Counted from the first letter of the stretch, positions 23,855 to 32,373 are shown. The stretch: DNA of 42,077 nt from Paracoccus haematequi (GCF_900631945.1 NZ_UZWE01000072.1:1-42077), one strand, 5' to 3'. A program made the numbers and translations. The notes: a model not told the origin generated them from the letters alone.

Positions 23855-24802
23855 ATGCACCGGCAGGCAAGAAACAAGGCAGGCCTGGCGTCCGATGCGC
23901 AGGCGGGCTTTGTCCGCAGCCTTGACGCGCGGATCCTGCATCACCTGTCGCATCTGTCCCCCGCCCCCGCCCGCCTGGTCGAGGCCGCGCGCGACGCGAT
24001 GGGCAGCGGCAAGCGGCTGCGCCCCTATCTGCTGCATCTGGTGGCGGGCGATGACGCCGACGGCTGCGCGGTGCTGGACATGGCCGTGGCGCTGGAGATG
24101 GTCCATACCGCATCGCTGATCGTCGACGATCTGCCGTCGATGGACAACGCGACGCTGCGGCGCGGGCGGCCCACCACCCATGCCCGCTTTGGCGAGGCGA
24201 CCGCGATCCTGACCGCCATCGGGCTGCTGAACCAGGCGATTTCCATCGCCAACGGCCTGCCGGGCTTGGCCGACGGACAGCGGGGCGCCCTGGTGGCGAT
24301 CCTGTCGGGCGTGATGGGCTGGCAGGGGCTGGTCGCCGGGCAGGAACTGGATCTGAACGGCTTTTCCGACGCCGACCAGACGGACGGCGCCCTGGACCGC
24401 ATTACCCGCATCAACGCGCTGAAGACCGGCGCGCTGCTCTGCGCAGCGGTCGAGGCGGGGGCGATCCTGGGCGGGCGCGCAGACGAGGAACGCAGCCTGC
24501 TGCGCCGCTTTGGCGAGGATCTGGGCCAGGCGTTCCAGATCGCTGACGACTTGGCCGACATGCTGTCCGACAGCGCCGCGACGGGCAAGGATTGCCGCCA
24601 GGACATCGGCAAGGAAACCTATCTGGCGGTCTTCGGCGCGGACGAGGCGCTGCGTCGCTGCCGGGCGCTGCTGGCCGCTGCGGACGACGCCCTGCTGGGC
24701 GCGGGCCTGGATCCCGGCCCGTTCCGCCACATGATCGACGCCATCTTTCAGCCGATGCTGGATCGCGTGCCCCAGGCCCGCCCGGCAAGCGCCGCGCGAT
24801 GA
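23855..24802 (+). CDS. crtE: Geranylgeranyl diphosphate synthase CrtE
   Basis: The 315-aa E-type polyprenyl synthase condenses IPP with FPP (or shorter allylic primers) to GGPP. The first Asp-rich motif is DDLPSMD at 91-97 and the second is DDLAD at 231-235; GKRLRP (52-57) and RRGRPTTH (102-109) are also typical. The sequence from HTASLIVDDLPSMDN onward, and the C-terminal FRHMIDAIFQ, resemble Pantoea CrtE more than Paracoccus CrtE as I remember them. The start is uncertain: ATG 23855 is used here, GTG 23840 is the alternative, and neither has a clear ribosome binding site. The stop overlaps the crtZ start (ATGA), so the two are translationally coupled. Confidence 0.92.
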   Translation: MHRQARNKAGLASDAQAGFVRSLDARILHHLSHLSPAPARLVEAARDAMGSGKRLRPYLLHLVAGDDADGCAVLDMAVALEMVHTASLIVDDLPSMDNATLRRGRPTTHARFGEATAILTAIGLLNQAISIANGLPGLADGQRGALVAILSGVMGWQGLVAGQELDLNGFSDADQTDGALDRITRINALKTGALLCAAVEAGAILGGRADEERSLLRRFGEDLGQAFQIADDLADMLSDSAATGKDCRQDIGKETYLAVFGADEALRRCRALLAAADDALLGAGLDPGPFRHMIDAIFQPMLDRVPQARPASAAR

Positions 24803-25326
24803 CCTGGCTGGCCCCCCTGCTGATTGTGGTCCTGACCGTCGCGGCGATGGAGTTCGTGGCCTGGTGGACCCACAAATACGTCATGCACGGTTGGGGATGG
24901 GGCTGGCACAAGTCGCATCACGAACCCCATGACGGCGGGTTCGAGCTGAACGACCTGTATGCGGTGTTCTTCGCCGCCGCCTCCATCGGGCTGTTCTGGT
25001 GGGGGCAAAGCTGGTGGCCCGCGACCTGGCTGGGGGCGGGCATGACCCTGTATGGGCTGCTGTATTTCATCGCCCATGACGGGCTGGTCCACAAGCGTTG
25101 GCCCTTCACCTATATCCCGCGCAAGGGCTATCTGAAGCGGCTGTATCAGGCGCACCGGCTGCATCATGCGGTCGACGGCAAGGACGGCTGCGTCAGCTTC
25201 GGCTTCATCTACGCCCCGCCGGTGCCGACCCTGGTCAAACAGTTGGACCGGAACAAGGCCGCGCTAGGGCCGGATGTAAAGTCCGCTCCGGTCGATGGCG
25301 CGGGGACGCCGCCGCAGGATCGTTGA
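24799..25326 (+). CDS. crtZ: Beta-carotene hydroxylase CrtZ
   Basis: The 175-aa integral membrane di-iron hydroxylase adds 3- and 3'-hydroxyls to beta-carotene to make zeaxanthin. All histidine boxes are present: H25-x4-H30, H37-xx-HH (40-41), H93-x4-H98 and H119-xx-HH (122-123). Hydrophobic segments lie at about 5-22, 54-68 and 75-92. The MHGWGWGWH stretch and FELNDLYAV match the Pantoea form; Paracoccus CrtZ as I recall it has two extra residues at this point. The start overlaps the crtE stop. The last 63 bases overlap the 3' end of crtB on the opposite strand, an arrangement also known from Pantoea. Confidence 0.95.
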   Translation: MTWLAPLLIVVLTVAAMEFVAWWTHKYVMHGWGWGWHKSHHEPHDGGFELNDLYAVFFAAASIGLFWWGQSWWPATWLGAGMTLYGLLYFIAHDGLVHKRWPFTYIPRKGYLKRLYQAHRLHHAVDGKDGCVSFGFIYAPPVPTLVKQLDRNKAALGPDVKSAPVDGAGTPPQDR

Positions 25327-26175
25327 TCCGACCGCCCGCGCCGCCAGCCGCAGTTTTTCGCCCCTGGTGGTGGACAGCCGTCCGGCCCAGGCGTCCGGCC
25401 CCTGGGCGCGCAGCTTGACGCCGATCTGGCGATAGATGTTGCGGGCCGCGGCGATGGCAAGCGCCGGGCGCCGGGGCAGGGCGGCGATGCCGGTGTCGGC
25501 GCTGCGGTAATAGATCTCGGCCTGATCCAGCAGGCGCAGGGCGACCCGGTGCAGGGCCGGGCGTTGGCCGGGGTCGTCGGGGTCGATCCGCTTCAAGCCT
25601 TCGGATCGCAGCAGGTCGCGGGGCAGATAGGTCCGCCCGATGCGGGCGTCGTCGATCACGTCGCGGGCGATATTGGTCAGCTGGAACGCCAGCCCCAGGT
25701 CGCTGGCGCGGTCCAGAACGCCGTCGTCCCGGACGCCCATGATCCGCGCCATCATCACGCCCACCACCCCCGCGACGTGATAGCAATAGTCCAGCAGGTC
25801 GGTCATGTCGCGATAGACACGGCCTTCCACGTCCATCGCGAAGCCGTTCAGCAGTTCATCGACATGCCGGTGCGGAATGTCCCGCGCCGCGACCACGCGG
25901 GCCAGCCCGGCATAGACCGGCGCCGACGGCTGGCCTGCCAGCGCGCGGTGGGTCAGGTCGCGCAGTTCGGCCAGCCGCGCGGCAGGGTCGTGCGCCGCGC
26001 CCGTGGCAAAGCCTGCCTCTTGCCCGTCGATCACATCATCGGCGTGGCGGCACCAGGCATACAGCATCACGCAGTCGTCGTGCATTCCGGACGGCAGGAA
26101 GCGCGAGGCCATGGCAAAGCTTTTCGACCCGACCGCGATGGATTGCCGGGCTTGGTCCAGCGTTGCGTCGGTCAT
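25264..26175 (-). CDS. crtB: Phytoene synthase CrtB
   Basis: The 303-aa enzyme joins two GGPP molecules head to head into 15-cis-phytoene. The two Asp-rich motifs are DDVID at 46-50 and DVIDD at 172-176 (in QLTNIARDVIDDARIGRTYLP), with YCYHVAGVVG at 130-139. The length is normal for the family. ATG 26175 overlaps the crtI stop (ATGA), so crtY-crtI-crtB forms one coupled unit with crtB last. Its 3' end runs 63 bases into convergent crtZ, so antisense interaction between the two transcripts is possible. Confidence 0.95.
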   Translation of the reverse strand: MTDATLDQARQSIAVGSKSFAMASRFLPSGMHDDCVMLYAWCRHADDVIDGQEAGFATGAAHDPAARLAELRDLTHRALAGQPSAPVYAGLARVVAARDIPHRHVDELLNGFAMDVEGRVYRDMTDLLDYCYHVAGVVGVMMARIMGVRDDGVLDRASDLGLAFQLTNIARDVIDDARIGRTYLPRDLLRSEGLKRIDPDDPGQRPALHRVALRLLDQAEIYYRSADTGIAALPRRPALAIAAARNIYRQIGVKLRAQGPDAWAGRLSTTRGEKLRLAARAVGSTILRRRPRAIDRSGLYIRP

Positions 26176-27647
26176 CGGGCATCCTTCAGCATCAGCGAGG
26201 CGGTCGCCTCGGCCGAACCCACCACGCCGGGGATGCCCGCGCCGGGATGGGTGCCCGCGCCGACGATATACAGGTTTTCCAGCCTGTCGTCGCGATTATG
26301 GGGGCGGAACCAGGCGCTTTGGGTCAGGATCGGCTCGATGGAAAAGGCCGATCCCAGATGGGCGTTCAGTTCCGACCGGAAATCCAGCGGCGTGAAATGC
26401 CGCACCGTCATCAGGTCGCGCCGCAGGTGCGGGATATAGCGGGCCTCCAGATAATCCAGGATCCGGTCGCGATACGCCGCCGCCGCCTGGTCCCAGCCGG
26501 GATCCACCGTCCCCAGATGCGGCACCGGGGCCAGGACGTAATAGGCGCTGCACCCAGGCGGGGCGAGGTCCGGGTCCGTGACCGAAGGGGCGTGCAGATA
26601 CAGCGAGAAGTCCTGGGCCAGTTCCTTGCCCGCGAAGATTTCTCCTATCAGGTCGCGATAGCGGGGGCCGAACAGGACCATGTGATGGCGCAGATCCGGC
26701 CGCAGCCCGCGCAGGCCGAAATAGACCACGAACAGCGACATGGAATGGCGTTTCGCCGCCAGCCTGTCGCCCTTGGGATCGCCCAGCAGGCTGCGATAGG
26801 TGTGGACCACATCGGCATTGCTGGCGATCATGTCGAAGGCATGGCGCGCGCCCATGGCGTGAACGGCGGTGGCGCGGGCGCCTTCGGTCTCGATCCGGTC
26901 GACGGGGGCGTTCAGGTGGATGGTGCCGCCCAGTTCCCGGAACAGCCGCACCATGCCCGCAACCAGCGCGCCGGTGCCGCCTTTGGCGAACCAGACGCCG
27001 CCCTTGCGTTCCAGCGCGTGGATCAGCGCATAGATGGACGAGGTGGTGAACGGGTTCCCCCCCACCAGCAGCGTGTGAAAGCTGAAGGCCTGGCGCAGGC
27101 GTTCGTCCCGGATATGCCGCGCCACCATGGAATGAACCGACCGCCAGGCTTGCAACCGCGCCAGTTGCGGGGCGGCACGGATCATGTCCGAAAAATGCAG
27201 GAAGGGGACGGCGCCCAGCTTTTCATAGCCTTCGCGATAGACATCGCGGGAATAGGCCAGGAACCGGCGATAGCCCTGGACATCGGGCGGGTTGATCGCG
27301 CGGATCTGACGCTCGATCGCGTCCTGGTCGTCGGCATAGTCGAAGACGGTGCCGTCTTCCCAGCACAGCCGATAGAACGGATCGACCGGCAGCAGCGTCA
27401 CATGGTCCGCCATGTCGCGGCCGGACAGGCGCCACAGCTTTCCAAGGCAATCGGGATCGGTGATGACCGTCGGCCCGGCATCGAAGGTGAAGCCCGCGTC
27501 GTGATAGACATAGGCCCGACCGCCCGGCTTGTCGCGCTTTTCGAAGACCGTCGTGGCCACCCCCGCGCTTTGCAGGCGGATGGCCAGCGCCAGTCCGCCC
27601 AGGCCCGCGCCAATGACGGCGGCCGTCTTGCCGGAGGGCTGCGTCAT
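26172..27647 (-). CDS. crtI: Phytoene desaturase CrtI
   Basis: The 491-aa FAD-dependent desaturase converts phytoene, normally in four steps, to lycopene. The N-terminal dinucleotide-binding motif AAVIGAGLGGLALAIRLQSA starts near residue 9, and FEKRDKPGGRAYVY follows. The family C-terminal signature is NLYIVGAGTHPGAGIPGVVG with SAEATASLML after it. The length and both signatures are complete. ATG 27647 overlaps the crtY stop (ATGA). It probably associates with the membrane peripherally, through its hydrophobic surface. Confidence 0.95.
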   Translation of the reverse strand: MTQPSGKTAAVIGAGLGGLALAIRLQSAGVATTVFEKRDKPGGRAYVYHDAGFTFDAGPTVITDPDCLGKLWRLSGRDMADHVTLLPVDPFYRLCWEDGTVFDYADDQDAIERQIRAINPPDVQGYRRFLAYSRDVYREGYEKLGAVPFLHFSDMIRAAPQLARLQAWRSVHSMVARHIRDERLRQAFSFHTLLVGGNPFTTSSIYALIHALERKGGVWFAKGGTGALVAGMVRLFRELGGTIHLNAPVDRIETEGARATAVHAMGARHAFDMIASNADVVHTYRSLLGDPKGDRLAAKRHSMSLFVVYFGLRGLRPDLRHHMVLFGPRYRDLIGEIFAGKELAQDFSLYLHAPSVTDPDLAPPGCSAYYVLAPVPHLGTVDPGWDQAAAAYRDRILDYLEARYIPHLRRDLMTVRHFTPLDFRSELNAHLGSAFSIEPILTQSAWFRPHNRDDRLENLYIVGAGTHPGAGIPGVVGSAEATASLMLKDAR

Positions 27648-28801
27648 GCGGGATCCGCCCGCAGCGCGCCGGGCAGGCAGCGCAGGGCGCGGCCCACCGG
27701 GACGGGCGGACGGCCCGTCAGGATGCGGGCCTTGTCGGCCAGGGTGCTGCGCCCGGCATAGAACCGCTCGATCAACGGTTCGGGCAGGCCATAGAAGCGC
27801 GCCATCACGCGGCGGCGTTCATCGGGGGCGGCGGCCTCGAACAGCATCCGCGACAGCAGGCGGTAAAAGCCCTGCGCCCTGGCGTCGGCCAGCGAGGTTC
27901 TGCGCAACTCTCGGGCCAGCGCGCGGGGGCCCTGGCGCCAGTGCCGCGCGATCAGATCGGCGTCGCGCACCGCATGGGGCAGGCTGTAGCCGGTCAGCGG
28001 ATGGAACCGCATCGCGCGCAGGCCGATGGTGGGAACGTCCGGGGGCAGGCTGCGCCAGAAGGCGTCGGGGTCGAAGCGCAGGGCGATGGGCAGGACGCCG
28101 CTTTCCTCTCGGACCACCTCGGCCACCTGCCAGCCCTGGTCGGCGGCATAGGCGGCGATGGCCGCGCGCTGATCGTTGGCCGACAGGGCGGCGGCGTCCG
28201 AATAATAGGTCGCCTCGACCAGCAGGCGGGTGTCGTCGAAGGGCAGCAGATAGAAGAAGCGGTATCCGTCCCGCTGCGGCACGGTCGCGTCCATGATGAC
28301 GGGCCGGGTCAGGCCGTGGGGCGCGGCCAGGCGCAGTTCCTGGCCCAGGAATTTCTGGAACCGCACCTGGATCGCCGGATGGGGAACGAAGCCGCGCGCG
28401 TCAAGGACCAGGTCCGCGTCGATCCGCCTGCCATCCGCCAGCGAGACGCCCCCCGCGTCGACCGACGCGACCCTTGCTGTCAGCCGCGCCACCCCCGGCA
28501 CCCCTGCAAGCGCAGCGCCCAGGCTGTCCGCGTCCAACGAGGCATAGCCGGATCGCAGCCCGCGCGTCCGGCCCGGAAAACGCACCTGCTGGCCGTCCCA
28601 GGCGCGGCGGATCGCGGGGGCCAGCCAGGCGCGCTGGCTGGCGTGGATATCGCCCGCATGGAAGGACCAGGTGTGGCCCGCCAGCGGATCGGCCCTCTGA
28701 TCGATCAGCAGCACACGCGCCGCCCCTGCCAGCCGCAGCGCCGCAAGCGAGGCCGAAAGCCCCGCGCCGGCAATCACGACCTGGGCTGCCTGATGTGTCA
28801 T
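27644..28801 (-). CDS. crtY: Lycopene beta-cyclase CrtY
   Basis: The 385-aa flavoprotein cyclises both ends of lycopene to beta-carotene. The N-terminal Rossmann motif is VVIAGAGLSASLAALRL (8-24). The mid-protein FFYLLPFDDTRLLVEATYY and the late PLTGYSLPHAVRDADLIA are characteristic of CrtY. ATG 28801 is preceded by AAGGGG only two bases away, an unusually tight spacing; a longer open frame upstream belongs to the antisense of the DUF2585 gene and is rejected. It is the first gene of crtYIB, divergent from DUF2585 across 57 bases. Confidence 0.95.
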   Translation of the reverse strand: MTHQAAQVVIAGAGLSASLAALRLAGAARVLLIDQRADPLAGHTWSFHAGDIHASQRAWLAPAIRRAWDGQQVRFPGRTRGLRSGYASLDADSLGAALAGVPGVARLTARVASVDAGGVSLADGRRIDADLVLDARGFVPHPAIQVRFQKFLGQELRLAAPHGLTRPVIMDATVPQRDGYRFFYLLPFDDTRLLVEATYYSDAAALSANDQRAAIAAYAADQGWQVAEVVREESGVLPIALRFDPDAFWRSLPPDVPTIGLRAMRFHPLTGYSLPHAVRDADLIARHWRQGPRALARELRRTSLADARAQGFYRLLSRMLFEAAAPDERRRVMARFYGLPEPLIERFYAGRSTLADKARILTGRPPVPVGRALRCLPGALRADPA

Positions 28802-28858
28802 AACCCCTTGGATCTCTGGCCTCTTGCCTCTGCTGTCCGCAGCCTTACTGTGGTAACG
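28802..28858. promoter_or_regulatory. Divergent spacer between crtY and the DUF2585 gene
   Basis: This 57-base region must carry the crtYIB promoter and probably that of the DUF2585 gene. I see no clear sigma-70 pair and no EcfG-like site. Confidence 0.3.
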
Positions 28859-29470
28859 ATGACAAACGAGAACCGTTCCGTCCCGCCGTTTTCCCCTGAA
28901 CGATCCGCCAGCCTGACGCTGGTTGCAAGCGAATTGCCGCAACCGCGCGGACGGGGGCGGCAGGCCGCCCTGCTGATCGGCCTCGCGCTTCTGGGCAAGC
29001 TGGTGTTGCTGGCGATCCTGGGCCGCCCGGCAGGCTGCGATTGCGGGCAGATCTGGGCCATGCCGGGACAGGCGGGGCTGAATTCGCGGACCCTGCTGGA
29101 TCCCTATAGCCTGTTGCACCTGATCTTCGGCGCGGTGCTGGTCAAGCTGGTGCGGTGGAAGCGGCCCGACTGGCCGTTGTGGACGCTGCTGGCGGCGGTG
29201 ATCGTCAGCAGCACGGTGTGGGAGGTGGCCGAGAACCTGCCTTTCACCATCGCGATGTTCGGCTATGACCCTGGCGATCCGCTGGCCTATCGGGGCGACA
29301 GCATCGCCAATTCCTTCAGCGACACGGCCGCCGCCGCCCTGGGGGCGGTCCTGGCCCTGCCGCTGGCCGGTTGGGTCGTCGCCGCCGCCGCCGTGGCGGT
29401 CGAGCTGGGCCTGACGCTGTGGATCGGCGACGGCTATCTGATCACGCTGTGGCGCGCCCTGGGATTTTGA
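28859..29470 (+). CDS. UPF0314 / DUF2585 membrane protein
   Basis: The 203-aa integral membrane protein of unknown function belongs to a family found mainly in alphaproteobacteria. Family hallmarks are the CDCG motif at 49-52 after the first TM segment, LDPYSLLHLIFG, the WEVAENLPF segment and YRGDSIANSFSDTAAA. About five hydrophobic segments are visible (about 36-48, 80-95, 107-118, 155-170 and 173-190). The polar N-terminus (1-34) is probably cytoplasmic. The start lacks a clear ribosome binding site, so it could be off by a few codons. It sits between crtY and crtX, and its last 29 bases overlap the crtX 3' end. In other genomes the family is not, to my knowledge, tied to carotenoids. Confidence 0.88.
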   Translation: MTNENRSVPPFSPERSASLTLVASELPQPRGRGRQAALLIGLALLGKLVLLAILGRPAGCDCGQIWAMPGQAGLNSRTLLDPYSLLHLIFGAVLVKLVRWKRPDWPLWTLLAAVIVSSTVWEVAENLPFTIAMFGYDPGDPLAYRGDSIANSFSDTAAAALGAVLALPLAGWVVAAAAVAVELGLTLWIGDGYLITLWRALGF

Positions 29471-30577
29471 TCGCGGCCTCGATCCGGTCCACGGCAGCCG
29501 CCGCCCCGCCCCAGCCGTCGGCCTGCGCGGCGAATCCCTGCGCGGTCCGGCGGTAACGCGGATCGTCCAGCACATCTCGCACCGCATGCGCGATGGACGC
29601 CGTGCCGCGCTGCCAGGGATGCAGCCGCAGGCCCGCGCCGCAATGGGCGATGCGCGCGGCCACGCCCGGCTGGTCATGGGTCAGCGGCAGGGCCAGCATC
29701 GGCACGCCCGCCGCCAGGCATTCAAGCGCGGTGTTCAGCCCGGCATGGGTCACGCACAGGTCGGCGCGTTCCAGCACCGCCTGCTGCGGCACGAAGCCGC
29801 GCACCCAGTCGGCGGGGATCGCCTGCGCCTGGGCCTCGGTCAGCGACCCGGCATGGGACACCAGCACCTGCACACCCGCTTGGCGGCAAGCCCGCGCGAT
29901 CCGCGCCAGAAGCCCGGCGCGGTGCCCCTGCAAGGTGCCAAGCGAGGCATAGACGAAGGGCCGTGCCGGATCGGGCCGGATGTCGGCGGGAAAATCCTGT
30001 GTTGCATGGCCGCGCCGGAAGGGGCCAAGCTGGGCGATATGCGCGCCGTTCACGGGGCGGGCATAGTCGAAGCCCGGCGCCATCTGCGACAGCGTCAGGC
30101 CGGGGGACAGGCAGTCCTGCAAGCGGCGCAGATCGCCCAGGCCCCAGGCCCGCGCGCAGCGGCGGATCGTCCGCGATTGCGGCGTCATCAGCAGGTCGGC
30201 CACCCGTTCGCCCCCGGCATTGCGGCGCAGTCCCTGGGCGGTGGGATCGTGCGGCCAGCCCAGAAACGGCAGGGGGATGCCCGGTTCGGGATCCATCGGC
30301 ACCGCGCAGGCGACCGAGACCAGCGGCACCCCGACGGCGCGCGCCAGCAGGCCCGAGGCAGGCTCCATCTGGTCGCCCAGGATCAGGTCGGGCGACAGGC
30401 CGCGCAGGACCGCCAGGCCGTCGCGGCACAGACGGTCGGTGCGGCGCCGCTTTGCAAGGCGGTGCCGGGTTCGGTCAGGAAGATCGCCTGATGGCCCCGG
30501 CGGGTCAGTTCCTGGGCCAAAGCCTCGAAGGCGCGCAGGTGGCTGGGCAGGGGCGGGCAGATCAGGACGGCGCGCAT
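29442..30577 (-). pseudogene. crtX: Zeaxanthin glucosyltransferase CrtX, frameshifted with internal deletion
   Basis: The product should glucosylate zeaxanthin using UDP-glucose. The N-terminus begins at ATG 30577 (GAGG 5 bases upstream) with MRAVLICPPLPSHLRAFEAL and LTRRGHQAIFLTEPGTAL, clearly CrtX-like, but that frame ends at 30383. From about 30446 the homology continues in another frame: DRLCRDGLAVLRGLSPDL, GDQMEPASGLLARA, VYASLGTLQGH and the sugar-donor motif HAGLNTALECLAAGVPML. Compared with the roughly 430-aa Pantoea CrtX, about 40-45 residues between FLTEPG and the MLCREL-like stretch are missing. An out-of-frame deletion near 30438-30460 therefore explains both the missing part and the frame change. 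An assembly error is less likely, since a simple indel would not remove the sequence. The remaining UGT domain is otherwise intact. Confidence 0.82.
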
Positions 30578-30679
30578 GGAACCTCGGGGGATGGGGGCAG
30601 GGCCGTCCTGCCACAAACGCCGCCGGGTTGCACTTGTGCTTTTGCGCCGGATCGCCTCTGGTCAGGGGATGGGGGGACC
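30578..30679. promoter_or_regulatory. Divergent spacer between crtX and the polyol regulator genes
   Basis: This 102-base region carries the promoters of crtX (leftward) and of the HAD/regulator pair (rightward). A possible rightward -35 is TTGCAC at about 30631, with no good -10. GCAC-TT-GTGC forms a short inverted repeat in the same place. Nothing stronger is visible. Confidence 0.3.
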
Positions 30680-31354
30680 GTGACCATCGATCTGATCATC
30701 TTCGATTGCGACGGCGTGATGGCCGACAGCGAGGTTCTGTCGGCCTCGGTCCTGATCGACCAGCTTGCGGTGCTTGGCATCGTCGTGACCGCCGCCGACG
30801 TGCGGCGCGATTTTCTGGGCCGCAGCTTCCCGACCGTCGCGCAGTCGATCCGCCAGCGGTGGGGGCGGCCTTTGCCCGACAGCTTCGAAGCCGATTATCG
30901 CGCCCGCCTGCTGGACCGCTTTTCCGCCGAGTTGCGGCCGACGCCCGGTTTCCTGGCGGTGCTGGACGGGCTGGGGATCCCGGCCTGCGTCGCCACCTCG
31001 TCCAGCCCGCAGCGGGTGGGGCATACGCTGCGGGTGCTGGGGCTGGCCGATCGGTTCGGGGACCGGGTCTTCACCGCCAGCCAGGTCCGCCATGGCAAGC
31101 CCGCGCCCGACCTGTTCCTGCTGGCCGCGGCGCGGATGGGCTGCCCGCCCGCATCAACCCTGGTGATCGAGGACAGCGCCCCCGGAATCGCCGCCGCCCT
31201 GGCCGCCGAAATGCGCGTCCTGCATTACGCGGGCGGCGCGCATCTGCGCGGGGCCGAGCCGATGGCGCTGCCGCGCGGCGTCCGCTCCTTTGACAATTGG
31301 GCAGAGTTTCCGCAACTGTTGGCAAACCTTCAGCAAGAGGCGGCGACCCGGTGA
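30680..31354 (+). CDS. HAD-superfamily phosphatase (beta-phosphoglucomutase/phosphatase-like)
   Basis: The 224-aa HAD hydrolase has motif I DCDGVMADSE with Asp9 as nucleophile and Asp11 as general acid. Motif II is ATSSSPQ, the motif III Lys lies in RHGKPAPDLFLLA, and motif IV is VIEDSAPGIAAA. A helical cap follows motif I, as in the beta-phosphoglucomutase-like subclass, so a small sugar or polyol phosphate is the likely substrate. GTG 30680 is chosen because a G-rich ribosome binding site precedes it and the protein starts exactly at the first core strand (TIDLIIFDCDG). The stop overlaps the regulator start (GTGA). Similar phosphatases accompany polyol operons; the specific substrate is not known. 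Confidence 0.85.
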   Translation: MTIDLIIFDCDGVMADSEVLSASVLIDQLAVLGIVVTAADVRRDFLGRSFPTVAQSIRQRWGRPLPDSFEADYRARLLDRFSAELRPTPGFLAVLDGLGIPACVATSSSPQRVGHTLRVLGLADRFGDRVFTASQVRHGKPAPDLFLLAAARMGCPPASTLVIEDSAPGIAAALAAEMRVLHYAGGAHLRGAEPMALPRGVRSFDNWAEFPQLLANLQQEAATR

Positions 31355-32310
31355 ATGCAGGACGATTCAGCCCCGACGCGGTGCGCCTGGACGATGCGGC
31401 GCGGGCCGGCTGGCTGTATTACGTCGCGGGCAACACCCAGGACGAAATCGCCCGCAAGCTGGGCGTCAGCCGCCAGTCCGCGCAGCGCCTCGTGGCGATG
31501 GCGGTCAGCGAAAAGCTGATCAAGGTGCGGCTGGACCACCCCATCGCCCGCTGCATGGATCTGGCGGGCGCGCTGTCGGATCGCTTCGGGCTGATGTCCT
31601 GCGAGATCGTGCCTTCGGACCCGGATGCGCCGGGGCTGATCACCGGCGTCGCCATCGCGGCGGCGGCCGAACTGGAACGGGTGCTGAAATCGCCCGACCG
31701 CCGCATCGTCAGCCTGGGCACGGGCCGGGCGCTGAAGGCCACGGTCGAACAACTGCCGCGCATGTCCTGTCCGCAGCATGTGGTGGTGTCGCGGCTGGGC
31801 AACATGATGCAGGACGGATCGGCGTCACCCTATAACGCGACGATCAGCCTGGCCGAGCGGATCGGGGCGCCGCATTACCCCTATCCCCTTCCGGTGCTGG
31901 CGCGGAACCCCGCCGAACTGGCCGCCATGCGCAACCAGGAAGCGGTGCGGAACACCATCGATCTGTGCCAGCAGGCCGACCTGTCGCTGGTCGGTATCGG
32001 CCAGATGGACCGCAGCGCGCCGCTGTTTGTGGACGGCTTCGTCAGCGCCGAGGAAATGGACCAGCTTGCCGCCCTTGGCGCGGCCGGTGAGATCACCAGT
32101 TGGGTCTATGACAGCGAAGGCCGGGTGATCGACTGCGCCTTCAACGCCCGCGTCGCCTCGGCCCCGCTGCCGCGCGCGGCGGAACGCCCGGTCATCGCCG
32201 TCGCCACCGGCGAGGCGAAGCTGCCCGCGATTCGGGCGGCCCTGGTCGGACGGCTGGTCAACGGCCTGATCACGTCCGAGGCCACGGCGGAACGCCTGCT
32301 GACCCTCTGA
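31351..32310 (+). CDS. smoC: SorC/DeoR-type sugar-binding transcriptional regulator (SmoC-like)
   Basis: The 319-aa regulator has an N-terminal helix-turn-helix (TQDEIARKLGVSRQSAQRLV, about residues 30-49). A C-terminal sugar/phosphosugar-binding domain follows, with VSLGTGRALKATV, LVGIGQM and VIAVATGEAKLPAI typical of SorC-family effector domains. GTG 31351 overlaps the HAD stop. It lies directly upstream of and co-directional with the polyol transporter, as smoC does in Rhodobacter. It probably binds the two GGCAAA/TTTGCC repeats at 32359-32371 and 32401-32423 and responds to sorbitol, mannitol or a derivative. Whether it activates or represses cannot be told; one site overlaps the promoter, which favours repression. 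Confidence 0.85.
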   Translation: MNAGRFSPDAVRLDDAARAGWLYYVAGNTQDEIARKLGVSRQSAQRLVAMAVSEKLIKVRLDHPIARCMDLAGALSDRFGLMSCEIVPSDPDAPGLITGVAIAAAAELERVLKSPDRRIVSLGTGRALKATVEQLPRMSCPQHVVVSRLGNMMQDGSASPYNATISLAERIGAPHYPYPLPVLARNPAELAAMRNQEAVRNTIDLCQQADLSLVGIGQMDRSAPLFVDGFVSAEEMDQLAALGAAGEITSWVYDSEGRVIDCAFNARVASAPLPRAAERPVIAVATGEAKLPAIRAALVGRLVNGLITSEATAERLLTL

Positions 32311-32358
32311 ACCCCACCAGCCTTGTGAAGGTTTGCGCCTGGGCAGATGCCCCGGCCA

Positions 32359-32371
32359 GGCAAATTTTGCC
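32359..32371. promoter_or_regulatory. Upstream operator candidate of the smo operon
   Basis: A perfect inverted repeat, GGCAAA-T-TTTGCC, lies just upstream of the -35 hexamer. The same half-sites recur at 32401-32423. It is probably bound by the SorC-type regulator encoded immediately upstream. Confidence 0.55.
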
Positions 32372-32373
32372 GA

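Noticed and set aside
22727..30577. A crtW (beta-carotene ketolase) gene
   Set aside because: I looked for it in both strands of the cluster. No fatty-acid-desaturase-like ketolase with its histidine boxes is present; the only di-iron hydroxylase is CrtZ.
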